From contig CAJHZI010000743.1 in the NCBI GenBank assembly GCA_905160935.1, positions 90,001 through 154,000 of the forward strand: a DNA stretch of 64,000 nucleotides, written 5' to 3'. Below, piece after piece: positions 41,101 to 54,001 of this stretch (its first letter is position 1; each line of letters opens with the position of its first letter). A program made the position numbers and the translations under genes. This DNA is from Enchytraeus crypticus (lineage: Eukaryota > Annelida > Clitellata > Enchytraeida > Enchytraeidae). The notes beneath the pieces are model-generated. The model saw nothing but the letters and a program-made list of their open reading frames with translations, ran no database searches and was not told the origin of the DNA.

Positions 41101-44100
41101 TTAAAAGATTTATTTTCGTAGATTATTTTTGTACGTTAGTACTGTAATTAGGCATATCATATATGTTCTAATGAAATGTTGAAAGATTTATTGTATTTTT
41201 GTACGTTAGTACTGTAATTTGGCATATCGTATATGTTCTCCAGGTGCAATGATGGGCAATGTTGTGGCCCTGCCTGTCTCCGGGCTGCTGTGTAAGTACG
41301 GATTTGCAGGAGGCTGGGGCTCCATCTTCTACATCATTGGTGGGTGATGTACTGCTGCATCATTAAATATACTCCATGCTTTGTTTAGTCGATACATTGT
41401 TATAAAATGATACAATATCATTACAAGAATACTCTGCCTCTCATCCATGCATTCTTACTAAGACACCGATCTCTACGTTGATGATTGATTTTTTTGTATT
41501 ATATATTATATTATATTGCGCAGTCAATTCTCCGGTTAAGATTTTCTTCATTTCATTATGATATTGAATATGCAGAGTGAGGGATATGATTTTATAGCAT
41601 TCACTTTCCCTAACGTATTAAATTATCAACAGTTAGAAAGGTTTATTTTGGTTGTTAATTATTTCTGAAAAACGTGCAAGTGTGTTAAGATAAAAATTAA
41701 ATTAACTATAATTAGCTATAAGTAAAAGATAAATAGTGATGATGAAGCACATTGTTTGCATGCTGGAGCTTTTGTGCCAGTGTTGAGAATGAGTATAAAG
41801 TTCCTATTCATTAATCAACATTGAATTACACTTGAGATATGATAATGCAGCTCAGTACTTCTGTTCATTGCATTACTGAGGTTCATTAATTGCAATTTTT
41901 CTTTGTATTTTGAGCGGTGTTTTTGCAGTGAACTTAAATTAATGTTGGTGAACTAAAGTGTTGTCAGATAAATGTCAATAGTTTACGCAATCAGTTACGT
42001 AAAGTAAAATTTTGCGTAATATGTTTATTTGTCTAACAAGTACAATACATCCCTGCCGCGCTGATCTGAGAGTAAAATCTCGGACATTCACTGGAGTGGT
42101 TAGACGGAAAATGGTCTAAATTGCCTAACGGTTTAAACGCGTGGTAGTAAAAGTGATAGGATATCAACATAGTTGATCATTTCACTATAATAATACGTGT
42201 TTACTTTACAGGTAAACTTATCAATAACATAAAATAAAACTGTGCTTAACATTGTTTCGAATGTTGTAATTATTTTAAATTATTCCTTCAGGTACTACAT
42301 CAGTCGTGTGCATAGTCATATGGGCGTTAATCACGAGTAACTCTCCTGCTGAACACCCGAGAATCTCTGACGCGGAGAAAAGATACATCGTGAGCTCTCT
42401 TCGGGGTGAAGTGTCCGATGAAAAGCCCGGGGTTGGTTAATTTCTCTTGTCTGCCATTTCTTTGCTTGAATTTATAATATAATCTGTGTCAGCTGTTAAG
42501 TTTCAAAGAATTCTAAGGTTAGAGATATTAATGGAGATATGTTTGACTGAGACGTTATATACCATGGACCTGCCAGTAGGCAGTGCACTAAGAGAAGGAG
42601 ATGTTTGACTTTTCTTGCTTTGAGAGGTAGCGAACAATGTTGAGCTTTCAAATAAGGCTATTCAGCTTTGCACTATTTGAGGTCTTAATTGCTTTTTATT
42701 GTTTTGATGAATTTTCTGTTCGCAATCATTTTGTGCAATGCAAGATATCAATATGTTAATAATAAATTGGTGTTTTATAGTATGCACTACTAACTTTGTT
42801 TATCTGTACAGGTTTATTATGAACATTATTATGTATACCTTTGTACAGGTTTATTATACAGGTGAGATATGTATATTTTTGTAAATGTAGCTGAAATAGA
42901 CTGATAAATATTTTTATTTATCTTATAAATATCACTGAACGATAATGTAATTTATTTGATGCTCTTGAAGGTCAATGGATGCTTTAGTTTGCAATTGTTA
43001 TGATTATTTTAGTGGGGGAGTGTTCCCTGGCTGGAATTTGTCAAATCAGGGCCTGTATGGGCCATTATAATTGGAAACTTTGCCACTGACTGGGGGCTGT
43101 ACACCTACCTCACCAACATCCCCACATTCTACAAGGAAATCCTCAAGTTTGATATCCAGTCGGTAGGTTGAGTTGCGGTGTATTCATTTCTTGAAAGATA
43201 AGTGATTCAATGTAGTAGAGATTTTGTAGCTTTGTATTTTGAACTTTTACTTATCTCAACATTTACTATTTTTTCAACAAATTTAAGTAGACATATATCA
43301 GTTATAAACTTATGTAGTTATTTTTAAATAAACTGAAATGCTAATATTTAATATTTTAATCTCTTTCAGTGCACTGTCTACTGGCAAGTCCATGGTATAT
43401 AACGCCTCCGCTCATCTCTATCTTCCTTTGCCCTCTTCATGTAGAATACGAGTAGATCTTTAAATCATCTAACATTTCTTTTGATTCATTATTCTTGCGA
43501 GATTCTACTTATGAATGCTTAGTATTTAATATAATGTAAATGCTTATGCTAAATATTTTTATGTATGTGTAATATTTTTGATAGATTAAATTCTGCAATG
43601 AATATTGATGCCTTCATTATATTTTGCTGATTTTAAGAGCACCATTTAACTGATATTATGCATTGAAATGCAAAAATTCCATAAATATTGGAGTTTATTA
43701 AGAGGTTTTGCATGCTTATTGGTACAAATTCACTACGATCGTAATTAGAACGTGAACACTGTGGTTCAAAATGGAGTCTTTGTAACTAGTGAAATTTATC
43801 TCTCTATGTTATATCTCTTCTCTCTGTGTGTTTGTTTCAGAATGGATTTTTTTCTGCTTTGCCATTCCTGGGGTTGTGGTTAACTATGACAGTGTGTCCC
43901 ATGGTCGCTGATAAACTGAGGTCGTCAAATGTTCTGTCGACAGTCGTCACTAGGAAGCTCTTCAATTCTATCGGTATTTTTATTTAATTAATTATTTATT
44001 GCAACATACAGAACAGAATTGTATTGAATAAAGTAGAATTGAATAGATACAAAAACACAAGTAGTAGTATGTGTGGAGCGGAAATAAAGGCCCATTAACA

Positions 44101-46233
44101 TGGCACCAATATATTTTTATTTTTATTTAATTATTTATCGCAACATACTGAACAGAATTGAATGGAATTAAGTAGCACGTAGAACAAATTGAATAGATAT
44201 AATAACACAAGTAGAGGTAGGCGTGAAACGGAAATAAAGGCCCACTAACTTATTTCGCAATTTTGATGTATGAACACAGCTTCAAATCATATCAGTGTCA
44301 ACTAATTACGGTATGACTTGTTCGATGCTATAGGTACTTATTTTCTTGCTTGTGTATAATACAAAATGGAGAGAAAGCTCTTTTGTTTTCGGCTATTTCG
44401 TTGCTTTACATCTAGATTAATTAGACAATTTATAATTTAGATTAGATAGTATTTGAATAAATTTCTGTGATTATAATGTTTTAAAATGTTTTGGTTATTG
44501 TGATTTAAAACATGAAATTTCTAGTTGATTTGTGAATTAATAGCGCATAAACACAACATATATAGGATTCCTCGTTGAAGGATGATGTTTGGAAAGTCAT
44601 GCATCACTCCAATCACATGATAAGCGTCATCTTTGAATATTCTTTACAAATAAATACAAACGCAATTGAAGCACGTAGTCGATCCCTTTCCACTAAATAA
44701 GTGCACTGGAATATATTTATTTTTCCGATGTAGTATCAATATTGCACTTTCTATAGTGTTGCGGACGCTTAGTATTGTTATGGTACTCAAACTAATTCTG
44801 TTTGCAAATAGTATTTGTTATATAAACATATAGGATATTTGCTTTCTATTTTGTGTTAATACTTTAAGCATTTCCATTGGGATATATCTATTATATAGTC
44901 ACGTAAGATACTCTCAGATACTTTTGTTACTTTTGGATACTTTTGTATACTTTCATGTTGTGCTGATACTATTGCAATCGATGTGCAGGACTCTTTGGTG
45001 CTGGAGTATTCCTGATTGGATTGAGTTACCTGGACTGCACTCAGACATCCCTAGCTGTGCTTATACTCACTTTAGCCGTCACCATCAGCGGCTTTGTTTA
45101 CTCCGGATACTTTGTGAACCACATGGACATTGCTCCTCAGTACGCCGGAACATTGATGGGAATATCCAACGGATTGTCTGCCTCGGCCGGATTCATCGCT
45201 CCTGCCATTGCTGCGGCTTTAACTGAAGACGTAAGTTATAAACTGGCTTTCGTTTAGGACCTTACTTCTCCTCAGCACATTTCTTTTGCAGATCTGTAGT
45301 GATGTATGCTGTGGGGACGTCCCTGACATCATCCCTGGATGAGGAAACGGACGTTAAACCTTTATTATTATTATTATTGTTATTATTACAATCGTAGCAA
45401 TATAGGAGATAGGAGTATATGATATTTTGTGATAGGAGTATATGATATTTTGTGATAGGAGTATATGATATTTTATTGTATGCTGATGCTTTAATTATTG
45501 CGCGGCTATATCTATTCTGAAGGCACTGATTAATTTTATTACTCCATTGACTAATGTGATTGAATAGGTGAAGAATGCAATAGCAACAGAAATAAAGTAC
45601 ATAATTTCATTGGCTTATCGAATATTTATAATTTTATCCAAAATGCTGGAATGTTTGACTTCGACTTGTTTACTTATGTAGGCCCACTGTCGGTTCTCCT
45701 AAAGTATTTAATGCTCAACATCATTTTGGGATATTATCAACATAGTTATGCTACACAGAGTTATGCTCATATTAGATATCCCTCAAAATGGAGAATTTTG
45801 AGGTGAATGAGAATGATGTCAACTATAGTTTTTTAAAATTTTGTCTAAACTAATAATAAATATGTTTAATTATATCAATAAAATTTAAAATAACCTTTTT
45901 TAGGTTATTTTAATCCCGATTTTATTAATGCTATGTGATTATTAACTTTATTAATGCTATGTGATTAGTAATGTATTTTCTACTATGTTATAGAAATCAA
46001 GAGAATCCTGGCAGATTGTGTTTTTCATTGCCGCTGGCGTATATACCGTTGGTGGAATCTTGTTCTGCATTCTTGCTTCAGGAGAAGTTCAGCCTTGGGC
46101 CAGAAATTATCACCCTGAAGAGCACAACATGAAGGCGATTGAGGTTGCGCATCCTAGTGATGGACCAATCTATAAACCACGATTAGACGATGATAGTAAA
46201 GCAACTGTCCCCATGCTGACTGAAAAAGCTTAA
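38176..46233 (+). CDS. SLC17 family anion transporter, sialin/VGLUT-like
   Basis: Nine exons join in phase: 38181-38420 (acceptor at 38176), 39453-39686, 40851-40938, 41244-41339, 42292-42431, 43013-43162, 43841-43973, 44989-45230 and 45994-46233. Together they encode 520 aa (sialin has 495). The first segment, [20 protein letters not shown], is followed by [11 protein letters not shown] and a lumenal loop with four N-glycosylation sequons (NHT, NAS, NAS, NST). Family blocks follow: [31 protein letters not shown], the VPWLEF linker, and [20 protein letters not shown]. The C-terminus ends GEVQPWA plus an acidic tail. The family moves organic anions (sialic acid, glutamate, nucleotides) or phosphate in lysosomal, vesicular and plasma membranes. 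Substrate cannot be told from sequence, and the nearest subgroup is the invertebrate sialin-like expansion. Confidence 0.93.
38525..38612 (+). mobile_element. S2 SINE, 3' fragment
   Basis: TTTAATCCTGGGCTCGCCTG, TCACTAGCATCGTTTTCGAG, TGAGGAAACTGACGTTAACC and TAAGCTTTACCAGCTTTTT. It lies in SLC17 intron 1 and starts inside the B box. Confidence 0.8.
39303..39386 (-). mobile_element. S4 SINE, 5'-truncated, with target duplication
   Basis: A 14-bp direct repeat TCTCAGTAAATATT ends at 39302 and recurs at 39387-39400. Between them is the tail end of S4 in minus sense: ATCATCATCATCTTCCC, AGTTTAACTAGGGTCGGGAT, ACGAATAGAC. Confidence 0.85.
39705..39840 (-). mobile_element. S2 SINE
   Basis: Minus sense: GTGCCAATGGCAATGCCGGT, AAGATATCCAACTGCGG, a B-box-like GAGGTTCAAATCC, TCGACTCGCCTGTCATTG and GACGTTAACATCG. 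It begins about 20 bases after the SLC17 exon 2 donor. Confidence 0.75.
41095..41243. repeat. tandem duplication ending at the SLC17 exon 4 acceptor
   Basis: A segment of about 70 bp (GTTAAAAGATTTATT, TTTTGTACGTTAGTACTGTA, ATTAGGCATATCATATATGT, TCT) is repeated with few changes; the second copy ends in TGTTCTCCAG, the acceptor of exon 4. The first copy has TTCTAATG where the acceptor would be. Confidence 0.75.
42055..42215 (+). mobile_element. S3 SINE, 5'-truncated
   Basis: Starts GCCGCGCTGATCTGAGAGTA, then CTCGGACATTCACTGGAGTG, CTAAATTGCCTAACGG, GTTGATCATTTCACTATAAT and a TTTACTTTAC end. It lies in SLC17 intron 4, about 80 bp before exon 5. Confidence 0.8.
42555..42600 (+). mobile_element. 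RTE-like LINE, 3' terminal fragment
   Basis: GTTATATACCATGGACCTGC, CAGTAGGCAGTGCACTAAGA, GAAGG. The same 3' terminus as the LINE fragment at 25035-25640. Confidence 0.65.
43368..43415 (-). mobile_element. RTE-like LINE, 3' terminal fragment
   Basis: Minus sense: GGAGGCGTTATATACCATGG, ACTTGCCAGTAGACAGTGCA. It lies in SLC17 intron 6 and lacks the GA tail. Confidence 0.65.
43975..44255. repeat. tandem duplication of about 135 bp in SLC17 intron 7
   Basis: Two diverged units (43975-44110 and 44113-44250), each with TTATTTAATT, GCAACATACNGAACAGAATT, GAATAGATA, AACACAAGTAG and CGGAAATAAAGGCCCA, start right after the exon 7 donor. Confidence 0.75.
45316..45388 (+). mobile_element. SINE/LINE 3' core with ATT tail
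   Basis: GACGTCCCTGACATCATCCC, TGGATGAGGAAACGGACGTT, AAACCTTTATTATTATT. Nearly identical to 8889-8960, in SLC17 intron 8. Confidence 0.75.
45405..45478. repeat. 25-bp tandem repeat, three copies
   Basis: GATAGGAGTATATGATATTT plus TGT, repeated three times with no change except in the last copy. Confidence 0.85.
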
Positions 46234-47984
46234 AACATAGAATGATAAGGTCAGATATAGTAAAGATCAAAAATACTACTTCAAATATTGTACTGTTGCA
46301 CTCTGATACTGTCATAGGTCTTTTGTAACTTGTCTGACAAATGTAAGCTGCCCATTTATTCATGGATTGATATTAGAGCTTCTTTAAATGGGATTAGGCA
46401 GTCACCATTAGCTCATTTTGATGTTTCGCAATGATTGACGGCTTGAATCAGTTGACTTGTTTATTATCTGGGTTGTATTTGCCTAGATGCCTCGTATATC
46501 CTGTGCTGTCTGTGTACACGGTAGGGATTATATAGTATAAGAGCCTTGCGTATCCTGTGCTGTGTTTGTACAGGGTAGGGATGGTGTAGTATAAGAGTCT
46601 CACGTATCCTGTGCTGAATATTTGTATGAAGTAGATTGTGACACAGTGTGCTAATGTTGCAGCTTCACACATCCTGTGAGGACTTGAGCTGTTCTGTATT
46701 GTTCTGTTTGCTGATTGTTTGTTTTATGTATTTTTTATTTTGAGGATTATTTGGTATCTGCATTGCACTGTTTAGTAATGTATGCTATTTTTGAGGACTG
46801 TTTGTATTATGTACTAGTTTGTTTTCAATTAATTTTTGTATGTATTTTCAGACCATAGCTACAAGGAATGATGATGATGATTATTGTTTGCATTACATGA
46901 TAAATTGTTTGATGCCTGTTTGTATGGCGTGTTCGTTTTGTTAGAGTATTTTATATTGTTTTCTTAGTTGCCATAGTACATTTATAAAAGCGTCTTTTGA
47001 GAAACGAATTCAAGTATCCATGACATCTCTTTGATGTCCTCATGTTATTTACACATAGATAATTATACTATGAGCTCATCTTGGCCATATCGCTTATTTT
47101 TTAATAACCAGCATCGACCGTTTCTCCTTTTTTGTTGGAATATTCACTGTGCACATATGTTACGCAGAAGGTTCATAAAAATCTTATGCCGGTTAATAAA
47201 GTTTATGAGCTTATTATAGAATATGTTCGCGATAGTTATGACATTGTTTTCGTATTTCTTGTTTTATTTATGAAATAGAGTGTCAATTTTAATACTCACA
47301 TTTTTCTTTTTATAATATCCATTATGGGTAAAATAATTTTGGTTTGGATTGATTCTGCACTGAAGTAAATCTGCAGATTTCATTTGCTAAGAAGAAATTA
47401 ATAAGTATATTAAAATAAACATACTGTAAATATATCGTTATAAATACATTGTTAAGTACTAGTTAGCAAACTCTAGTAGCAATGCTGCCACTTCTTTACT
47501 TAGTATAGTAGCATTGATTGTATATGCAACATTTCAATTTGTAATTAAATATATATAGGATCATTTTTTGTACTTAAATATATATAGTTTAATTCACTAC
47601 TGCATAGCGAGGTAAGGAATAAGGTCATATAGTAACTGGCATTGTGACGGATTGTTGAACGTGAGAACGAAATTGCAGGAAAAAGTAGACCATTTTCTAA
47701 GGTATAAGATCTCTTTAAGTTGTTTAATTAGTAAAGCTATGTAAATGATTGTTTCAATGTGTTGTTCTGTATTTTATTTGCAGTGTTTTTATGTACCTCA
47801 GAATTTTAGCTGTGTATTTTGTAACTGTGAATTGTTTGACAACAAGGTGCAGAATTAAGCAACTAACTTTACTTGACATTTTCACATGGTCACATTTTGA
47901 CAGCAGTAGTTATACTGTAAATGAATTCATCAAAATACGTTCTAGAGAATGTGTGTTCTTATTTTAATGCTGGATATTATATTG
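46234..47984 (+). other. SLC17 3'UTR and flank
   Basis: At 46490-46680 a 54-bp unit (CGTATCCTGTGCTGTGTTTG, TAGGGAT, TAGTATAAGAG) repeats two to three times. The first good polyadenylation signal after the stop is AATAAA at 47195-47200. Nothing coding is recognised. Confidence 0.5.
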
Positions 47985-48275
47985 TTGTGTTGTGTCCGGA
48001 CACTAAAGAATAGACCAACTGTAAACTGCACGTGTTGTAAGAGATCAAGAAATGAGGAAGGCAACGGGAAACAAAATTGATCCAATCAGAAGGCGTATTA
48101 TTCTCAAGCCATAGGCTACATTAAGGTGTGATAAGGCAAAGCCTTTTGTGAAGAGATTAATTTATTAATCTATTAAGTGCTCTTTCTGGAGAGTGAAAGC
48201 AAAATGTAAGTATGAATATGTATCTTGGGCCTGCCATTCGGCAGAACGCTAGCGAGTGAGAGAGATTTTAGAGTA
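47985..48275 (+). mobile_element. S1 SINE with short GA tail
   Basis: GTTGTGTCCGGACACTAAAG, AATAGACCAACTGTAAACTG, CACGTGTTGTAAGAG, AGGAAGGCAACGGGAAAC, TCAAGCCATAGGCTACATTA, TCTTGGGCCTGCCATTCGGC and GAGTGAGAGAGA. It shows that the S1 head is related to the S4 head. Confidence 0.8.
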
Positions 48276-49527
48276 GATGTTTTGAGCGCATTGATGCTTT
48301 TGCATTGTTTTTCGCTGCACATTGAGCTAAATCTAGACTCAACTTTGCATATATTCTTGTATATTTCCAAAACATGCATCATTGTACAAAAATAGATCAT
48401 TTTACTATAAACAATTATACGTTAATATTTTATGTTATAGTATTAAATGTACATTTTTGTTTAAATCACAAAGCAAGCCAGTACTAGTTTAATCACAGCA
48501 GCATTAAACATTCAAATCGGTCAAGTCGGCAGGAATATTAGATTGAAATTGCAGCTCGAATATATTGTATGCAGTGTAATAAAGCTAGGTGCTACGATCT
48601 TTTTGCTTTTAAAAGATGTGGTTTTTAATGTTGTGGTTCCAAATTTTCTTCGGTGTTGTGCAAACTATGTAATTTAAATAGACTTTTACAAAACTTTGGC
48701 TAACTTCCAAACCCAATGTAACAAACTTTGTCATATAAATTTCCATTTCAAACTAACATCTATGCTAGTGTATTTAATATATACGTGTGTATGCTATAAA
48801 ACGGCGCTCTTTAAGGCAAAAGTTGTACATATGGCTAGTAGCACAATTTTTCACTGATTACATTTTTCATTAGTCGGCATGTAAATACTCGCTTAGTCAT
48901 GTTGCTACAGTTGTGCCATCAACTACTGAGGAGCTGTACAAAAGCTGTAGATAATTGCATCTCTCCTTTATTTACATTTATAGGTAAAATGATTCTTTGA
49001 CCACGTCATTAGTTTCTAATTAAGTGGTGGTGAATATTTTGACATATAATGTATATCTATAACCCTATCAATGTATAAAACATGTATGTATGTAGCTATG
49101 TCTGTCTATATTCAATACTAAAATTTTGATGTACTTCAAATTGTGACTTTTTATCATGGTAATGAATTGCAGAAGCTGTGATGATATTAATGGCAGACAA
49201 ATTTTTGTAGTCACTACTTTATCACTTGGTCTCTCATCTCTTGTGTTTAGTGTTACAAATGTGCATTAAAAGAAAGTGTCAGTTGTTGCAACTTTGTTAT
49301 TCTTAATTCTGGTTTTCATAAGTTGAAGTAAAATTTCTAGCGTAATAAATGCTTTATCGCAAGTTTCTTTCATCGCTTAGGAAATCGGCAAACAGTGGTA
49401 AACATTACGAATGGAGTTTGACAAAGCTATATAAATGTTTAATAAATCGTGTTGAGTATTGCTGGGTATTAAAACTCTCTGATATTAAGTTCAACAAGGA
49501 TATTTAGGGCTGAAAGATCTGGCAGCA
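48276..49527. other. intergenic, nothing recognised
   Basis: AT-rich, with many short chance frames; no repeat shared elsewhere in the window. Confidence 0.5.
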
Positions 49528-49790
49528 TGTCGATACAGTGCCTGACTGCTGGTCGATACAGTGCCTGACTGCTGGTCGATACAGTGCCTGACTGCTGGTC
49601 GATACAGTGCCTGACTGCTGGTCGATACAGTGCCTGACTGCTGGTCGATACGGTGCCTGACTGCTGGTCGATACGGTGCCTGACTGCTGGTCGATACGGT
49701 GCCTGACTGCTGGTCGATACGGTGACTGACTGCAGGTCGATACGGTGCCTGATTGCAGGTCGATACGGTGCCTGATTGCAGGTCGGAGAG
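49528..49790. repeat. 23-bp tandem repeat, about eleven copies
   Basis: Unit GGTCGATACAGTGCCTGACT plus GCT. Copies drift in blocks from ACAGTG to ACGGTG and from CTGCTGG to TTGCAGG, as expected from stepwise duplication. There are no spacers, so it is not a CRISPR array. Confidence 0.92.
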
Positions 49791-50250
49791 CGTATCAGAT
49801 TAACATATCAGATTGGAACCGTCACAGATGATCCAACTGACACTCGCACCAATGGTTATATTGAATTTTGAAATATGATGCATATTAACAGTAATGTCTG
49901 CAGCAGCAGATGGCACAGATACACAGTTAATCTTACAGACACTGGTTGCCATTCATTTTTAATAATACTGACGTTATTAGTAAGACGACCTACATTAGAA
50001 CCTGACTATGAATAAATCACTCACCTCAAAGCTCGCACAATTACCTACCACTGGTTTTAAGTTTCTTCATAGGTTGCCACTAATAGTATGATTAGAGAGC
50101 TATTTAACTCAATCATGTGACCGTTACTGCATAAATATAGGCTCGACGTAAGCTTATATGACAAAACGATATATAACAAGACATTAACTACATATATTCC
50201 ATATTAATGCATCGATATTAAACACATTGAAGAGTCATAATCCATTCAAA

Positions 50251-53200
50251 TCAGGACATTCTGGTTTGTCCTATGTTAGATGTTGTCTGTTCAAGATATG
50301 CAAGTGGGTTCTGGTTAAAACCGGTTCCTTGATGTAGGGCTGCTTGACCATGCAGAGCAGCTGACCCAGCTATCAATCCAGATGATTGCTGTGCTTGACT
50401 GTAATTGGCTGACTGCTGACCTACATTTACAGTTGCTGAGCTCTGATTGATTATCTGCTGCGCTACATTCACAGTTCCAGTTCCTTGATTCTGATTTGCA
50501 GGCTGCTGACCTACATTTACAACAGTAGGATTTTGATTGGCTGAAGATTGCTGCGTATGAGACTGGTTTGAACTTGGAGAGATGACGCCAGGATATCGTG
50601 CGATGATGGTCTGTATTCTATCATAATGCTTCTGCAATACAGCGTCTTTGTGTTGCAACTCAAGTTCTAGCTCTGCCAGATCCTACACAGCACAGATAAA
50701 TCAATTTTATTCAATCAAAACTGAATACGATTGGCGACTACCAACGGGATAACCTAACCGTTAGCAAACATGACTGGTTATATAATCAGGAGGCCCGGGG
50801 TTCAAATATAAGCTGTCTCGAACAATATCCTTTTTCACACGTTCCTCTATAACCATATAAAATATCGAATTTTTGTTCAGATTTATTCTCAGTCTTGAAA
50901 CTATTTTTCATAGAAAATATACCTAAAGAATGCATAAGAGTGTTTGACAACAGTACTTATATAAGATGGTCTAAGGTCATTACAGAATGCTGAAAAGCAA
51001 AACAGTACAATGAAGATTTAATGGCAGATTCCTCCTTGGTGGGAGAGGTCAAAAGCGAAAGTGAAAATGCAAGCAGTTCCATACCAACAGAAGACGATAA
51101 ACAGTAAAAAAAGTGAGATTGGTAACAGAGCAGTCTGTTCGTCAGATCAGGAAGAAGAGAGACACGAGAGAGGACCATGATCATTTATTTGTAACTGAAT
51201 CAAAATATACACAAAATATACTTAGAATAGGATCAGAGGTCAGAGTAGAGGATCAGAGGTCAGAGTAGAGGATCAGAGGTCAGAATAGAGGTCATAGTAA
51301 GGATCAGAGGTCAGAATAGAGGATCAGAGGTCAGAGTAGAGGACCAGAGGTCAGAATAGAGGATCAGAGGTCAGAGTAGAGGACCAGAGGTCAGAGTAGA
51401 GGATCAGAGGTCAGAGTAGAGGATCATAGGTCAGAGTAGAGGATCAGAGGTCAGAAGTCAGAATAGAGGATCAGAGGTCAGGAGATAATTAATTACATAT
51501 AGACTAGATGCGGTAACATTGATTAATTCTCTACCAATTGTAGATTGAATACTAGGAACAGAAAGCATGTAAGAACCACTAGTGTAGTCCAAACTGAGAT
51601 AAGATCAGCAAGGTATAAAGGTTTACCAGACTTTATTATTTAAAATTCAACGAGACAGTACTATATTGCATGGGTTAAGCGATAAATAACAAGTGTAGAC
51701 TCTTCTCCGTTAGTGCTGAATAAAGTTGATCGCATCAATATTTGATGGTGCACAATAACTTCACCAGTAGTAGAGTAAACGTACCGTATTGACACAGAGT
51801 TCTGGCTTGTTGACAGAGAGCACTAATCGTTTCTGCATAAAGAATATATCGAGCTGCCGTGCTGCCTCAAGAAGCTTTGGTACAGCTTGTTCAACATCTA
51901 CAATAAGTAGAACACTAATTATATTTATAAAAATTAAGTTCATATTTAAGTTTGTTAATTCTTATCATGTTGCCTGATTCCAGATGGGCTGAGCCGGTGG
52001 CTTGCTGTCAAGTAGTCAGACAGAGGATCAGTAGGTGCAGGGTTCAAAACCAATGCTCTCCCACGTCATTGACATGCTATTCTAGAAGGAAACTAATGTT
52101 AAACTTGGCTTTAGCTTTGTAAAGTGTTCATGTTCTTTAACATGAGCAGATGCAAGGTGACTGTTCAATGACAACTGTGGACCAAGTGCTGCAACATTTG
52201 ATGAGAATCAATCAAGCAAATCTGGCATCTAATAATTAATATATGAAGCTGATCATATCTTTTGAAAAAGAAATCCAAAGAATCACTCAATTATAACTCA
52301 GTAAACATACAGCATTAATATAGGCACCCAATATACTAATATTTAACCTGGAGGCTGTTTAGAATATTATAATCATATTTGACTGTTTTAAGTACTATAC
52401 AATGAAGCTGTCCATGGATGTCCCATTAAGGATGACTTTAAAGCAGGAAATTTTTAAAATATAGACTACAGTTTTAACGGCCTTAATAGAATAAGTTTAA
52501 CAGAACAGCAGTAAACCGTTCGTAAAAAGCAGAAAGAATAGAGAAAAAATATGAGAAATCACAGTACACAGACACATCATGCAAACATCATATCAATGAA
52601 CAGCATTAATCAATTAGTCAAGCAACTGCAATATTCTATCTTTGCTTGCTGGTTATTCTATTAAATTTAAATAAACTTACTGCTCCTAGCTTCATCTGTT
52701 TCAACGTCGACATTTAAATGCTCAGGACACGTAAGGAGACCCAGACAAGCCTGAAATAATTATTAAGCAAAAACACATTAGCCATAACAGAATGGGCACT
52801 ACAACCCTAGAATACCCAACATATTTTTGTCTACGAATTTACCCAAGTGGGGGTCCGACTGGACCCCCCCCAATAAAACATGCTGTAAAATGTAATTTAA
52901 GGCAATTATGGCTAATTATTATATAAATAATCATTCAATAGATGTCTAAGAATATACTTATGTTATAGTAATTTGAAAAGTATAAAAATAAGAACATGAC
53001 AAATATAGTTACAAATGTTCCCAACAAAAGAGTAGTGAAAAGAGTAGTGAAGTCTGATTTGCAGTCTAATCCATATCTATTGTTTTGTAAAAATATAATA
53101 CAGTTTGTTTCCATACAAGTTACAATTACTTAGCCTACATGTAATTGTAATCTAAGTTCATCAAATTGTGATCAACCGCGCCAAAGCCCAGCGCGAATGT

Positions 53201-53951
53201 TGAACTTTGCACTGTTTATCCTCTCGGTCTTACGCATATTCTACCTCCCCTCCCTCCGAGTGGTCAAATCAATGGCGCTGTTGTAGCATATTGTACATGC
53301 ACATACCAACAAAGTCATGGATGCACAGCAACAGATCGCTTGTATTGATGATATTATAATAAAAATGAATTATTGGGGGTCCGCAGTGACCCCCACCTGG
53401 GCATTCTAGGGTTAAAATACAATCAATTAGTTAACAGGTAGGGCTTATGACATAGAAATAAAACTCAGACACAATAAACTAGATTCATATATAAGGTAAA
53501 CAGTTAATTAGATTATTTATGAATATATTCACGATGAATGCAAATAATGTATAAGAGCAATAGGATATTGCGATCATTAACTGCCAATGAAAAATTATTT
53601 ATACCATTGAGATGACCCAATGGATAAGATGACGTACTGATCCGTTGTCGCTGGCAAGGTGTCCGACAAAACAGATCAGTAGATGTAGAGTTTAAATTTA
53701 ACACTCATCACTTCACTCATAAGCTTACAAGAGAGGAAACTGAAGTTAATCTAGGCATTAGACTTTTTATTTTATTCATCGTATAATAGGCTAACTCAGG
53801 AGCCAAAAACTTGCAGCTTATGAATTAGTAATTAATTTCTATACATAAAAAGAACAGTTAAACTTTTGATGATTTGCCCATGGAAATCTGTGTTTATTAA
53901 TATAGTAAACCTAACGAGGCAAAAAACCAAGGAAGGATAAATTTGTCATTA

Positions 53952-54001
<50 letters not shown>

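Noticed and set aside
47031..47219. 62-codon frame downstream of SLC17
   Set aside because: Lies in the probable 3'UTR just before a polyadenylation signal; no conserved motif.
49528..49790. Regular 23-bp direct repeats resembling a CRISPR array
   Set aside because: The repeats are contiguous with no variable spacers, and the genome is eukaryotic with introns.
50957..51180. Acidic Ser-rich plus-strand frame (MADSSLVGEVKSESENASSS) in MED28 intron 3
   Set aside because: Short, ends in a stop after about 30 codons, no start-to-donor structure or homologue; probably chance.
51221..51482. Regular 20-bp direct repeats resembling a CRISPR array
   Set aside because: Head-to-tail tandem repeat with no spacers, inside a MED28 intron.
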